Shown here: piece by piece, positions 1-10,268 of the stretch
Layout of the letters: each line of letters begins with the position of its first letter
Position numbering within the stretch: position 1 is the first letter of the stretch
Source of the DNA: Pseudomonas sp. 21
Lineage (GTDB): Bacteria > Pseudomonadota > Gammaproteobacteria > Pseudomonadales > Pseudomonadaceae
Assembly: GCF_000955805.1 (NCBI RefSeq)
Contig: NZ_JYOA01000010.1
Coordinates: forward strand, 656,737 to 720,736
Reading direction: 5' to 3'
DNA length: 64,000 nucleotides
The notes under the pieces: model-generated
The model's database searches: none
What the model was told of the DNA's origin: nothing
What the model saw: the letters and a program-made list of their open reading frames with translations, nothing else
Program-made: the position numbers and the translations under genes

Positions 1-11
1 ATCGCGCGCAT
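1..11 (-). CDS. Start of an unidentified minus-strand gene, cut by the window edge
   Basis: On the minus strand an AGGAG Shine-Dalgarno (bases 18-22) sits six bases before an ATG at 11-9, reading M-R-A before the window ends. The neighbouring hydrolase gene also has an MRA start option, and the bases just upstream (36-59) encode a hydrolase C-terminal motif. I infer that a tandem hydrolase paralogue begins here, but only three codons are visible. Confidence 0.35.
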
Positions 12-62
12 GGCGCGCTCCTGCAGGTGTGTGTTCAGCCACTGGGCAATGCGCGGCCAGTC
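12..62 (-). pseudogene. Relic of an alpha/beta hydrolase C-terminus
   Basis: Bases 36-59 (minus strand) encode WPRIAQWL, the same eight residues that end the intact hydrolase at 230-253; over 25 aligned bases 22 are identical. No hydrolase body lies upstream, because the sequence runs straight into intergenic repeats at about 63-193. This looks like the leftover 3' end of a duplicated hydrolase gene after rearrangement near repeats. Confidence 0.45.
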
Positions 63-193
63 GCAGGGCGAATAACGCGCCAGCGTTATCCGCCGAGCAG
101 ATGCCGGCGGATAACCTGTCCCAGGTTATGCGCCCTACGGTGCTACAGGTATGCAAGGGCGCGCTCTGTGTAGGAGCGAGCTTGCTCGCGAAC
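63..193. repeat. Intergenic repeat cluster including a single REP copy
   Basis: The stretch holds two short imperfect palindromes of a GCGGATAAC...GTTATCCGCC type followed by GCGCCCTACG (about 67-140), then one REP unit GTAGGAGCGAGCTTGCTCGC at 170-193. The REP unit recurs eight more times in this window. A GCGGAT...ATCCGCCCTACG element of the first type also recurs near 18803-18838. No gene is visible here. Confidence 0.7.
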
Positions 194-217
194 CCCGGCA
201 GCGCCGAACTTGCGGTT

Positions 218-1081
218 TCAGCGCTGTTCCAGCCACTGCGCGATACGCGGCCAGATTTCCTGACTGGCATTGCGCGACAGCAGCAGGCGGTTATGGCTGT
301 AATCCTCTCGCGCGCCGGTCGCCAGCCCGAACAGCTCCAGCTTCGCGTCGTTGCCACCAAACGCTTTAACCAGCGCCTCGCACCCGGCAACCGGAGCGAT
401 GAAGGTATCGCCGCTACCCGCCACGCCCAGCACCGCTAGATCGACGTTCGCCAGTCCGGCCAGATAGTCGAACCCCGCCAGCGAATCGAAGCGCCGCCGC
501 AGGTTCCACTGGCACCACTGGCGCATCAGCCGTGCGCTCTCCGCTTCCGGCCCCACACTCTTCGCCCGGCTGGGCGCGACGCGTCGCCAGCGCAGCAGCC
601 AGTCGTAGCCGAGCACGGCGAGCCGATGAGAAAGACTGGCCCCGGCCGCCGTGGCCTGGGAGCCGATCAGCACCATCGAGCGCAGCCGCCGCTGCGCCAG
701 TTCGGGATGGCGCGCCGCCCACATGGCGACGATCAGTCCGCCGCCGGAATGGCCGATCCAGTGCAGCGCCGTTTGCCCGCTGCGCTGGCTCACCGCATCG
801 AGAATCGCCGGCACATCCTGCTCGGCGACATCATCGAAGCTGTGGATAAAACCGTTGCGCTCACTGTCGCCATGTCCACGCCAGTCGAACAGCCAGCAGG
901 CGAACCCTTGCCCGGCAAGGTAGTCGGCCAGCCCCAGGCAGCTTCGATGGTTGGAAAAGGTGCCGTGGGTCAGCACGACGGGCACGCCGTCCGCCGGGCC
1001 CACGCGGCGCAGTGCCAGGTTGACGCCATCGGCGGTGCGGATCAGTTCCGGTGAGAGTGGGGCGGCTTCTTGTGCGGTCAT
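218..1081 (-). CDS. Alpha/beta fold hydrolase, 287 aa
   Basis: A soluble alpha/beta hydrolase of unknown substrate, probably an esterase or lipase-like enzyme. The oxyanion region is HGTFSNHRS, the nucleophile elbow is GHSGGG, the acidic residue is likely in GSGDTFIAP, and the catalytic histidine in EDYSHNRL close to the C-terminus. There is no signal peptide. I start at the ATG giving MTAQEAAP (1081); an in-frame ATG nine bases upstream (1090) is equally possible, and neither has a clear Shine-Dalgarno. The gene follows rlmG on the same strand 65 bases downstream. A remnant of a second copy of its 3' end lies at the window edge. Confidence 0.85.
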   Translation of the reverse strand: MTAQEAAPLSPELIRTADGVNLALRRVGPADGVPVVLTHGTFSNHRSCLGLADYLAGQGFACWLFDWRGHGDSERNGFIHSFDDVAEQDVPAILDAVSQRSGQTALHWIGHSGGGLIVAMWAARHPELAQRRLRSMVLIGSQATAAGASLSHRLAVLGYDWLLRWRRVAPSRAKSVGPEAESARLMRQWCQWNLRRRFDSLAGFDYLAGLANVDLAVLGVAGSGDTFIAPVAGCEALVKAFGGNDAKLELFGLATGAREDYSHNRLLLSRNASQEIWPRIAQWLEQR

Positions 1082-1146
1082 GGCGCGCATCCGGGTGGGG
1101 GCGATCCATGCTGCTCCGGCGCGCCGGCCGGAGCAATCCCGGCCGC

Positions 1147-2271
1147 TTATTTGGTCGCTTTCAGCACCACGAATTTCGGATTTGCCGCCACCTGCTCCAC
1201 GCCGCGGAACAGGCGCTTGAGCTTGGCGTGGTAGCCCAGGTGGCGATTGCCCACGATCCACAACTCGCCGCCGGTGACCAGCGCGGCGCGGGCCTGCTGG
1301 AACATGCGCCAGGCGAGGAAGTCGCCGACTACCTGCTGCTGGTGGAACGGCGGGTTGCACAGGACCAGGTCCAGGGAGTCGGCGGCCTGGCTGGCGAGAC
1401 CGTCGTCGGGATGGATATCCACAGGCCGGTCGCCGAGGGCCGCCTGCCAGTTCTCCTGTGCGGACTGCACGGCCATGTACGACTCGTCCACCAGCGTCAG
1501 CTTGGCCTGCGGATTGAGCAGGGCGAAGGCGATACCCAGCACGCCGTTGCCGCAGCCCAGGTCCGCTGCGCGCACAGCGTGATGGATCTGCGGCAGGTGC
1601 GGGAGGAAGGCGCGGGTACCGATGTCCAGGCCGTCGCGGCAGAACACGTTGGCGTGGTTGACCAGGGTGAGTGCCGGTTTCTCCAGGCGGTAGCGCGTGG
1701 GGTAGGGCGACGCGGGGGCGGGGCGTTGTTCGGCGGTCGCGACCAGCAGGCGGGCCTTCTTCACCGCCAGCGAGGCCTGCATCGGGCCAATGTACTTGTC
1801 CAGCAGGTCACCGGCGGCGCGCGGCAGGTGCTTGATCATGCCGGCGGCGACGACTTTCGCGCCCGGCGCGAGCTGGCCGTGCAGGCGGATCAGTTGTTCT
1901 TCCAGCAGCGCGAGGGTTTTGGGCACACGGATCAGCACGTGGTCGAACGGGCCCTGCGGGGTTTCGCTGGCGGGGACGAAGGTCAGCGGCGCTTCGGCGA
2001 GGCCGTTGCGTTCGAGGTTGCGCTCAAGGGCGATGAAGCCCAGGTGCGAATCGCCGCTGCTGGTCAGGCGCACGTGGGGCGCGAGGCTGGCGGCGAGTGC
2101 GCCGAAGCTGTCGTTGAGCACCAGCACCCGACTGTCCGCGCCGACACCTTGTTCGTGAAGGTGCGCAAGCAGGTATTCGTCCGCCGCATCGAAGGCCTGC
2201 AGCGGGTCTTCGCGCTGTTCGGGGTGACGGACCAGATCGAGCTGGGCGAAGGGGCTGGCGAGGACGGGCAT
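1147..2271 (-). CDS. rlmG: 23S rRNA (guanine(1835)-N(2))-methyltransferase RlmG
   Basis: An S-adenosylmethionine-dependent methyltransferase that modifies G1835 of 23S rRNA in the large subunit. The 374-residue protein has the two-lobed layout of RsmC/RlmG enzymes: a degenerate N-terminal half and a C-terminal catalytic half with the SAM motif DLGCGNGVLGI and the N2-guanine catalytic motif NPPFHQQ. Start chosen at MPVLASPF, preceded by GAGAG at proper spacing; an upstream in-frame ATG would add 17 unlikely residues. It lies alone on the minus strand just before the hydrolase gene. Confidence 0.93.
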   Translation of the reverse strand: MPVLASPFAQLDLVRHPEQREDPLQAFDAADEYLLAHLHEQGVGADSRVLVLNDSFGALAASLAPHVRLTSSGDSHLGFIALERNLERNGLAEAPLTFVPASETPQGPFDHVLIRVPKTLALLEEQLIRLHGQLAPGAKVVAAGMIKHLPRAAGDLLDKYIGPMQASLAVKKARLLVATAEQRPAPASPYPTRYRLEKPALTLVNHANVFCRDGLDIGTRAFLPHLPQIHHAVRAADLGCGNGVLGIAFALLNPQAKLTLVDESYMAVQSAQENWQAALGDRPVDIHPDDGLASQAADSLDLVLCNPPFHQQQVVGDFLAWRMFQQARAALVTGGELWIVGNRHLGYHAKLKRLFRGVEQVAANPKFVVLKATK

Positions 2272-3607
<1,336 letters not shown>

Positions 3608-3629
3608 TCCCCTGGCAGTGATCTGGAGC

Positions 3630-3665
3630 AGGCTTGTGGCGATCTGCGTGGATAGCCACAAGCCT
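3630..3665 (+). terminator. Inverted repeat downstream of the dctP-like gene
   Basis: A perfect 11-bp inverted repeat, AGGCTTGTGGC (3630-3640) and GCCACAAGCCT (3655-3665), 22 bases after the stop codon. It lacks a proper T run, so it may be a weak terminator or an mRNA-stabilising hairpin rather than a strong intrinsic terminator. Confidence 0.5.
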
Positions 3666-3727
3666 TGCGGGTGTTTCTATCGCCCTGAATACGGGAAAAT
3701 GGGCCGTTGCCTGCAAAGGAGCGGACG

Positions 3728-4504
3728 ATGACCGCCAGCGAAGAGAAGTTCACCCGCCAGACCCTGGTGGAGGTGCAGACGCTCACCCCGAGCCTGTTCA
3801 CCCTGCGCACCACCCGCGACAGCGGCTACCGCTTCCGCGCCGGGCAGTTCGCCCGCCTGGGCGTGTACAAGCCCAGCGGCAGCATCGTCTGGCGCGCCTA
3901 CTCGATGGTCTCGGCGCCCCACGACGACTTCCTCGAGTTCTTCTCCATCGTCGTTCCCGGCGGCGAATTCACCAGCGAACTCAGCCGCCTGCGCGTCGGC
4001 GACCAGTTGCTGGTGGATCGCCAGGCTTTCGGTTTCCTCACCCTTGATCGCTTCCCCGATGGCCGCGACCTGTGGCTGCTGTCCACCGGCACGGGCCTGG
4101 CGCCTTTCCTGTCGATCCTGCAGGACTTCGAGGTGTGGGAACGCTTCGAGACCATCAAGCTGGTCTACAGCGCCCGCGAGGAAAAGGAACTGGCCTACCG
4201 CGACCTGATCGCCAGCTTCGGCGCGATGGAACACCTGGCTGAACATATCCACAAGCTGCAGTTCATCCCGGTGGTCACCCGCGAGCAGGTGCCCGGTTGC
4301 CTGAACGCGCGGATCACCACGCTGATCGAGAACGGCGAGCTGGAACGCGCCGCCGGTCTGGAACTCACCCCGGAACATTCGCGGGTGATGCTCTGCGGCA
4401 ACCCGCAGATGATCGAGGACACCCGCGCCGTGCTGAAGGCCCGTGGCATGAGCCTTGCGCTGACGCGCAAGCCCGGCCAGATCGCCGTGGAAAACTATTG
4501 GTAA
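3728..4504 (+). CDS. fpr: Ferredoxin/flavodoxin-NADP(+) reductase
   Basis: FAD enzyme moving electrons between NADPH and ferredoxin or flavodoxin. The 258-residue length is exact for the bacterial subclass. The FAD motif is RAYSMVS, the NADP-binding start is STGTGLAPFLS, and the chain ends in the aromatic ENYW. Pseudomonas usually has two such enzymes; this one, next to mscL and radA and lacking a divergent LysR gene, resembles the second type rather than the FinR-controlled one as I remember them. Start fixed by AAAGGAG six bases before ATG. Confidence 0.9.
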   Translation: MTASEEKFTRQTLVEVQTLTPSLFTLRTTRDSGYRFRAGQFARLGVYKPSGSIVWRAYSMVSAPHDDFLEFFSIVVPGGEFTSELSRLRVGDQLLVDRQAFGFLTLDRFPDGRDLWLLSTGTGLAPFLSILQDFEVWERFETIKLVYSAREEKELAYRDLIASFGAMEHLAEHIHKLQFIPVVTREQVPGCLNARITTLIENGELERAAGLELTPEHSRVMLCGNPQMIEDTRAVLKARGMSLALTRKPGQIAVENYW

Positions 4505-4597
4505 GTATCGCTCGATAGATTTTGAAAAGATTGTCCGCTGAGGACTGGCCGCCTTTGCCCTTAGGATAAGCGTCCGTTTCCTCTTTTTCGGACCTCG

Positions 4598-4747
4598 ATG
4601 GACAGTCAAAGTACGAAGCCGACCCCGGTGCCTACCCCCGTAGAGCCCGTGATCGGCGAACCTCCCCCGGCACCCGCGTTCGCGGATGCCGCTTCCCGGC
4701 CTGCCATGGCGCGCACCCAGCGAGGTGAGTCGGCATGGAATGGCTGA
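4598..4747 (+). CDS. Possible 49-aa proline-rich leader ORF before the TerC gene
   Basis: An open frame of 49 codons beginning [17 protein letters not shown] and ending SAWNG, rich in proline and alanine. Its stop codon lies 10 bases inside the TerC/CBS gene, which starts at 4735 in another frame, so ribosomes finishing this ORF would be placed at the downstream start. Its own Shine-Dalgarno is weak (GGAC). I recognise no family. It could be a translationally coupled leader, or merely an open stretch in GC-rich DNA. Confidence 0.3.
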   Translation: MDSQSTKPTPVPTPVEPVIGEPPPAPAFADAASRPAMARTQRGESAWNG

Positions 4748-6285
4748 TGGACCCCACGGCCTGGCTCGGCCTGCTCACCCTGATCCTGCTCGAGCTGGTG
4801 CTCGGCATCGATAACCTGGTCTTCATCGCGATCCTTGCGGACAAGCTGCCGCCGCACCTGCGCGACCGCGCGCGGCTGATCGGCCTGTCGCTGGCGCTGC
4901 TGATGCGCCTGGGCCTGCTGGCGAGCATTTCCTGGCTGGTCACGCTCACCGAACCCTTGATCGAGGTGCTCGGCAAGAGCTTCTCCGGCCGCGACCTGAT
5001 CATGCTGTTCGGTGGTCTGTTCCTGTTGTTCAAGGCGACCCTGGAGCTGCACGAGCGCCTGGAAGGCCGCGTGCACACTTCCAACGGCAAGCGTGTCTAT
5101 GCGGCCTTCTGGCCGGTGGTCGCGCAGATCGTGGTGCTGGACGCGGTGTTCTCCCTCGACGCGGTGATCACTGCCGTGGGCATGGTCGAGCAGCTGGAGG
5201 TGATGATGATCGCAGTCATCTTCTCCATCGGCCTGATGATGGTCGCCAGCAAGCCGCTGACGCGCTTCGTCAACGAACACCCGACAGTGATCATGCTGTG
5301 CCTGGGCTTCCTGCTGATGATCGGTTTCAGCCTGACTGCCGAAGGCCTGGGCTTCCACATCCCGAAAGGCTACCTGTACGCCGCCATCGGCTTCAGCCTG
5401 CTGATCGAGATGGCCAACCAGCTGGTGCGTTGGAAGCGGCAGAAGAGCCAGCGCGGCCAGCGTGGCCTGCGCCAGCGCACCGCCCACGCCGTGCTGCGCC
5501 TGATGGGCGGCAAGGTCGACGCCGACGAGGTGGGCGAAGACATCGCCGACCTGGTGGGGCCGGACGACGGCGGAGACGCGCCGTTCCACCGCCGCGAACG
5601 GGTGATGATCAGTGGTGTGCTGGGCCTGGCCGAGCGCCCGGTGAAGGCCGTGATGATCGACCGTCAGCGCGTGCATCGCGTTGACGTGGCCGACAGCCCG
5701 GAGAACATCCGCCGTGCGCTGCTGGAGTCGCCGTACTCGCGTCTGCTGGTGATCCGCGAAGGCAACATCGATGAGCCGCTGGGCTATGTGCACAAGAAGG
5801 AGCTGTTCTCCGCCCTGTTGCAGGGCCGCGAGCTGGACATCCTGCCGCTGCTGCGCGAGCCGCTGAGCCTGCCGGACAGCAGCACGGTGCTGGGCGCGCT
5901 GGAGCTGATGCGCGAGGCCTCGACCCACCTGGCCTTCGTGGTCAACGAGTTCGGTGGTTTCGAGGGCATGCTGAGCATGACCGACGTGCTGGAAGCCATC
6001 GCCGGTGAGCTGCCGGACGCCAGCGAGGTGTCCGGTACGGACATCGAGGTGGAGGCGGGTGCCTACCGGGTGGACGGTGCAGTGACGCTGTCGGCGCTGG
6101 CCGAACGGGTCGGCTTCCACGCCCGCCCGACGGCGGAGTACCAGACCCTCGGGGGGCTGGCACTCAAGCACCTTGGCCGCTTGCCGGCCAAGGGTGACAC
6201 GCTGGAGCTGGGCGGCTGGCGCCTGGAGGTGACAGACGTCAGCGAACGGCGCATCGGCCGTGTGCTGCTGACGCCGCCGGCCTGA
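4735..6285 (+). CDS. TerC family integral membrane protein with CBS and CorC domains
   Basis: A 516-residue inner membrane protein. Residues about 1-230 form a TerC domain with seven to eight hydrophobic helices, including conserved acidic stretches [12 protein letters not shown] and [15 protein letters not shown] that are thought to handle metal ions. After it come a CBS pair (about 300-430) and a C-terminal transporter-associated domain (about 435-516). This is the YoaE/YegH-type architecture. TerC proteins are linked to metal export, including manganese, but the substrate here is not shown. GAGGTGAG precedes the ATG. Confidence 0.88.
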   Translation: MEWLMDPTAWLGLLTLILLELVLGIDNLVFIAILADKLPPHLRDRARLIGLSLALLMRLGLLASISWLVTLTEPLIEVLGKSFSGRDLIMLFGGLFLLFKATLELHERLEGRVHTSNGKRVYAAFWPVVAQIVVLDAVFSLDAVITAVGMVEQLEVMMIAVIFSIGLMMVASKPLTRFVNEHPTVIMLCLGFLLMIGFSLTAEGLGFHIPKGYLYAAIGFSLLIEMANQLVRWKRQKSQRGQRGLRQRTAHAVLRLMGGKVDADEVGEDIADLVGPDDGGDAPFHRRERVMISGVLGLAERPVKAVMIDRQRVHRVDVADSPENIRRALLESPYSRLLVIREGNIDEPLGYVHKKELFSALLQGRELDILPLLREPLSLPDSSTVLGALELMREASTHLAFVVNEFGGFEGMLSMTDVLEAIAGELPDASEVSGTDIEVEAGAYRVDGAVTLSALAERVGFHARPTAEYQTLGGLALKHLGRLPAKGDTLELGGWRLEVTDVSERRIGRVLLTPPA

Positions 6286-6309
6286 CGCCGGGCCCGATCA
6301 GCGATCGGC

Positions 6310-6726
6310 TCAGGGAGCGCGGTTGTTCTGCTGCTTGAGCAGGTCGCGGATCTCGGTCAGCAGGGTTTCTTCGGCGCTCGGCACCGGCGGGGCGCTGGGC
6401 TCCACTGCTTCTTCGCGCTTGAGCTTGTTGATTGCCTTCACGCCCATGAAGATGGCGAAGGCTACGATGATGAAGTCCAGGCAGGTCTGAATGAATTTGC
6501 CGTAGGCCAGCATCACCGCCGGTGTCTGGCCCTCGGCGGCCTTGAGCGTGATCGCCAGGTCGGAGAAGTCCATGCCACCGATCAGCAGGCCAATGGGCGG
6601 CATGATCACGTCACCGACGAAGGACGAAACAATCTTGCCGAAGGCGGCGCCGATGATGATACCGACGGCCATGTCGACCACGTTGCCCTTGACCGCGAAG
6701 GCCTTGAATTCGTTGAGCAGACTCAT
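6310..6726 (-). CDS. mscL: Large-conductance mechanosensitive channel MscL
   Basis: Homopentameric inner membrane channel that opens under strong membrane tension and releases solutes after osmotic downshock. The 138-residue protein has the amphipathic N-terminus [18 protein letters not shown], first membrane helix with [18 protein letters not shown] (gating glycines), a periplasmic loop, the second helix and a charged cytoplasmic tail with LLTEIRDLL. It is convergent with the TerC gene, 24 bases away; no clear terminator is visible in that gap. Confidence 0.97.
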   Translation of the reverse strand: MSLLNEFKAFAVKGNVVDMAVGIIIGAAFGKIVSSFVGDVIMPPIGLLIGGMDFSDLAITLKAAEGQTPAVMLAYGKFIQTCLDFIIVAFAIFMGVKAINKLKREEAVEPSAPPVPSAEETLLTEIRDLLKQQNNRAP

Positions 6727-6911
6727 GCACAGACTCCTTGTTACGCAAGATAGAGGGGGACAGGCGCAGTTTAGCGGCCCGTCGCCGTCTGAACACCCCG
6801 TCCGCGGTCAATTCCAACGGCATGACCGGCGGCGGTGGGCGGCATCGCGCCGTGGTCTAGGCTTACCGGGCAAGCCATAAACTCCCATTCATCCCAACAA
6901 GGAGGCCCGCC

Positions 6912-7154
6912 ATGCCGCTCGAGCATCATCCCCTGTCCCGCGAATTCCCAGACCAGAAGGCCCTGATGACCCGGTTGCATGGGAAGGACGCGAACTTCAC
7001 CCGCATGGCCGCCAGCTACGAAGAGCTGGACAAGAGGATCTACGACATCGAGGACGGCCGACAGGCGATGGACGACCTCGCCCTCAACTCCCTCAAGCTG
7101 CAGCGCGTGGCGCTGAAGGACGAGATTTCCGACCTGCTCAAGCGATCCGGTTGA
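6912..7154 (+). CDS. YdcH-like (DUF465) small protein, first copy
   Basis: An 80-residue, highly charged, mostly helical protein with the DUF465 pattern: FTRMAASYEELDKRIYDIEDG followed by LKLQRVALKDEISDLLKR. It should form a short antiparallel coiled coil. Function is unknown for the family. It has a strong Shine-Dalgarno (AAGGAGG). A second protein of the same type follows 76 bases downstream, in the same direction. Confidence 0.8.
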   Translation: MPLEHHPLSREFPDQKALMTRLHGKDANFTRMAASYEELDKRIYDIEDGRQAMDDLALNSLKLQRVALKDEISDLLKRSG

Positions 7155-7230
7155 GCTTGACCAGAGTCAAGGGTGTTGGGCGGAGCGAGGCGTAGGCTCC
7201 TGTCATCCTTTTCCAACCGGTGCCACCGCC

Positions 7231-7473
7231 ATGCGTAAAGCCATTTCGTCCTCTGGCAAGTCCGTCACCAAGCCCTCCAAGCGTAACGTCGAAGTCCTGC
7301 GCGCCCAGGAACGTCTGGTTCGCATGAAGTTGCAGTACGAATTGCTGGACCAGCGCATCGGGCGTGTGGAGGAGGGCATCGAGCGTCCCGACTGCACCCT
7401 GGCCTCGCTGCTGATGCGCCGCGAAAGCCTCAAGCACGATATGGAAAGCCAGTACCGCCGCCTGGCGGGCTGA
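7231..7473 (+). CDS. YdcH-like (DUF465) small protein, second copy
   Basis: An 80-residue basic helical protein with LVRMKLQYELLDQRIGRVEEG and LLMRRESLKHDMES, the two helices of the DUF465 hairpin, behind a lysine and serine-rich N-terminus. It shares length and layout with the gene before it but little exact sequence, which suggests an old duplication. It ends 54 bases before radA. Confidence 0.75.
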   Translation: MRKAISSSGKSVTKPSKRNVEVLRAQERLVRMKLQYELLDQRIGRVEEGIERPDCTLASLLMRRESLKHDMESQYRRLAG

Positions 7474-7527
7474 AGCGCTTGGCCTGATTGGCTATGATGC
7501 GGACTTTGTATTCGACGGAAGTCCCTC

Positions 7528-8910
<1,383 letters not shown>

Positions 8911-8936
8911 ATTCGCTTCAGCGTGGCTGATGAGCA

Positions 8937-9004
8937 ATCGCGGACGAAGTCCGCTCCCACGAAAATGCTGAGCCGAGCGTGGGAGCGGACTCTGTCCGCG
9001 ATCG
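8937..9004. repeat. Inverted pair of a second REP family
   Basis: Two arms of about 25 bases, ATCGCGGACGAAGTCCGCTC... (8937-8961) and its imperfect inverse ending GTCCGCGAT (from 8978), separated by 16 bases. Each arm has its own small palindrome (GCGGAC...GTCCGC). It fills the gap between convergent radA and the PilZ gene and may also act as a bidirectional barrier to transcription. Its sequence is unrelated to the GTAGGAGCGAGC family. Confidence 0.8.
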
Positions 9005-9025
9005 TCTGCCCGCAGGCACGGCCGC

Positions 9026-9394
9026 TCAATGCTCGCTGAGCAGCGTCAGCTCCCGCTCCAGCAGCGATTCGTCCCCCAGGTTCAGCTCCACCAGGCGGCG
9101 CAGGTGGCTGATGGAATCCAGGTCGATGTGCCGGCAATTGAAGCCCAGCAGGCCTTCGCGCTCCCAGGCAAGGTCGGCCTCCATATAGACGTTGACGTCG
9201 AAGCCCAGGTAGATGCGCACCTGCACCGGTTCCTGGGCGACGATGCTCCAGTGTTCCGGCCGCTGCACCAGCAGGCCCTGGAGGGACAGGTCGAGCAGCG
9301 TCACCTTCCAGCGCAGGTCGCCCTGGCTGATCTCGGTGCCGGCGTCGAAGGCGATGCGCTGGAAGCGCCGGCGCTCGTCGTGATCGTCAGTCAT
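9026..9394 (-). CDS. PilZ domain protein, likely c-di-GMP receptor of the MapZ type
   Basis: A 122-residue single PilZ domain. The c-di-GMP-binding signature is intact: the arginine-rich loop ERRRFQR near the N-terminus and DLSLQG about 25 residues later. In P. aeruginosa the PilZ protein encoded beside radA (MapZ, PA4608) binds c-di-GMP and restrains the chemotaxis methyltransferase CheR1; the same position and size here suggest an orthologue, which is inference from synteny. The gene is convergent with radA. Confidence 0.87.
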   Translation of the reverse strand: MTDDHDERRRFQRIAFDAGTEISQGDLRWKVTLLDLSLQGLLVQRPEHWSIVAQEPVQVRIYLGFDVNVYMEADLAWEREGLLGFNCRHIDLDSISHLRRLVELNLGDESLLERELTLLSEH

Positions 9395-9573
9395 GTCGTG
9401 GCTCTCCGGCCGTTTCTGCTTCGCCTCACTATAGACGTAAGCAATCGCCGACGTGTCGTACGCCGATTGCTGACGTTTCGTCCGTCAGACGCAGCCCCCG
9501 CGGGTTTGACAGCCTGCGGACCCTCGCCAAAGCTCCATGTGCGTTTAACCACTACAACTGCGGAGTGCAGAGC

Positions 9574-10083
9574 ATGGACAAGAAACTCATCAAGGGTCTG
9601 ATTTTTGGGGTTATCAGCGTTGCCAGCCTGGCAGCGCACGCAGATGAAGCCGGGCAGAGCGGCAAGGGCTGCGGTTGGGGCAACATGGTCTTCGACGGTC
9701 AGCGCGGCCTGTTCCCGCACCTGCTGGCCACCACTACCAACGGCACCTCGGGCAACGCCACCTTCGGCCTGACCTCCGGCACCAACGGCTGCGATGCCAG
9801 CCAGCGCATTTCATACGGTGGCCGTTCGATCTTCGCCATGAACGGCATGCTCGACAACATCGCCGAGAACATGGCCCAGGGCCACGGCGAGGCGCTGGAC
9901 GCCTACGCGGTCCTGCTCGGCATCCCGACCCAGGACCGCGCGCACTTCGCCCAGGTCACCCAGCAGCACTTCGGTGAGATCTTCACTTCCAAGGACGCCA
10001 CTGGCGAACAGGTGCTGAACAACACCCTGGCCGTGATGAGCCGTGACCAGACGCTGGCGCAGTACGCCAAGCAGCCGGCCTGA
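9574..10083 (+). CDS. DUF3015 family secreted protein
   Basis: A 169-residue protein with a signal peptide (MDKKLIKGLIFGVISVASLAAHA) and a mature part containing GCGWGNMVFDGQRGLFPHL and a conserved GTNGCD, typical of DUF3015. Function unknown; probably periplasmic. GGAG lies eight bases before the ATG chosen here. A good terminator follows. Confidence 0.85.
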   Translation: MDKKLIKGLIFGVISVASLAAHADEAGQSGKGCGWGNMVFDGQRGLFPHLLATTTNGTSGNATFGLTSGTNGCDASQRISYGGRSIFAMNGMLDNIAENMAQGHGEALDAYAVLLGIPTQDRAHFAQVTQQHFGEIFTSKDATGEQVLNNTLAVMSRDQTLAQYAKQPA

Positions 10084-10099
10084 CCGACCGTTGTGCCGC

Positions 10100-10127
10100 A
10101 AAGGCCCGCCTCAGGCGGGCCTTTTCA
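10100..10127 (+). terminator. Intrinsic terminator after the DUF3015 gene
   Basis: Hairpin AAGGCCCGCC-TCA-GGCGGGCCTT followed by TTCATTT, 17 bases after the stop codon. Confidence 0.85.
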
Positions 10128-10268
10128 TTTCCTGACCCTGCGGTCGAGCGCGTTGACCTCCGGCAATAAGCGCGTAATCGCCCTAGACTAAGGTCGTATG
10201 AATGGGTCGCTGGAAAAGACTAGAATTTTTCTGCGAATTCTCGCCTTCAAACTGTCGGAAGCCTCGCT

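Noticed and set aside
4505-4734. Possible yybP-ykoY riboswitch before the TerC gene
   Set aside because: TerC genes often have one, so I looked; none of the conserved blocks found at 42601-42703 is present here.
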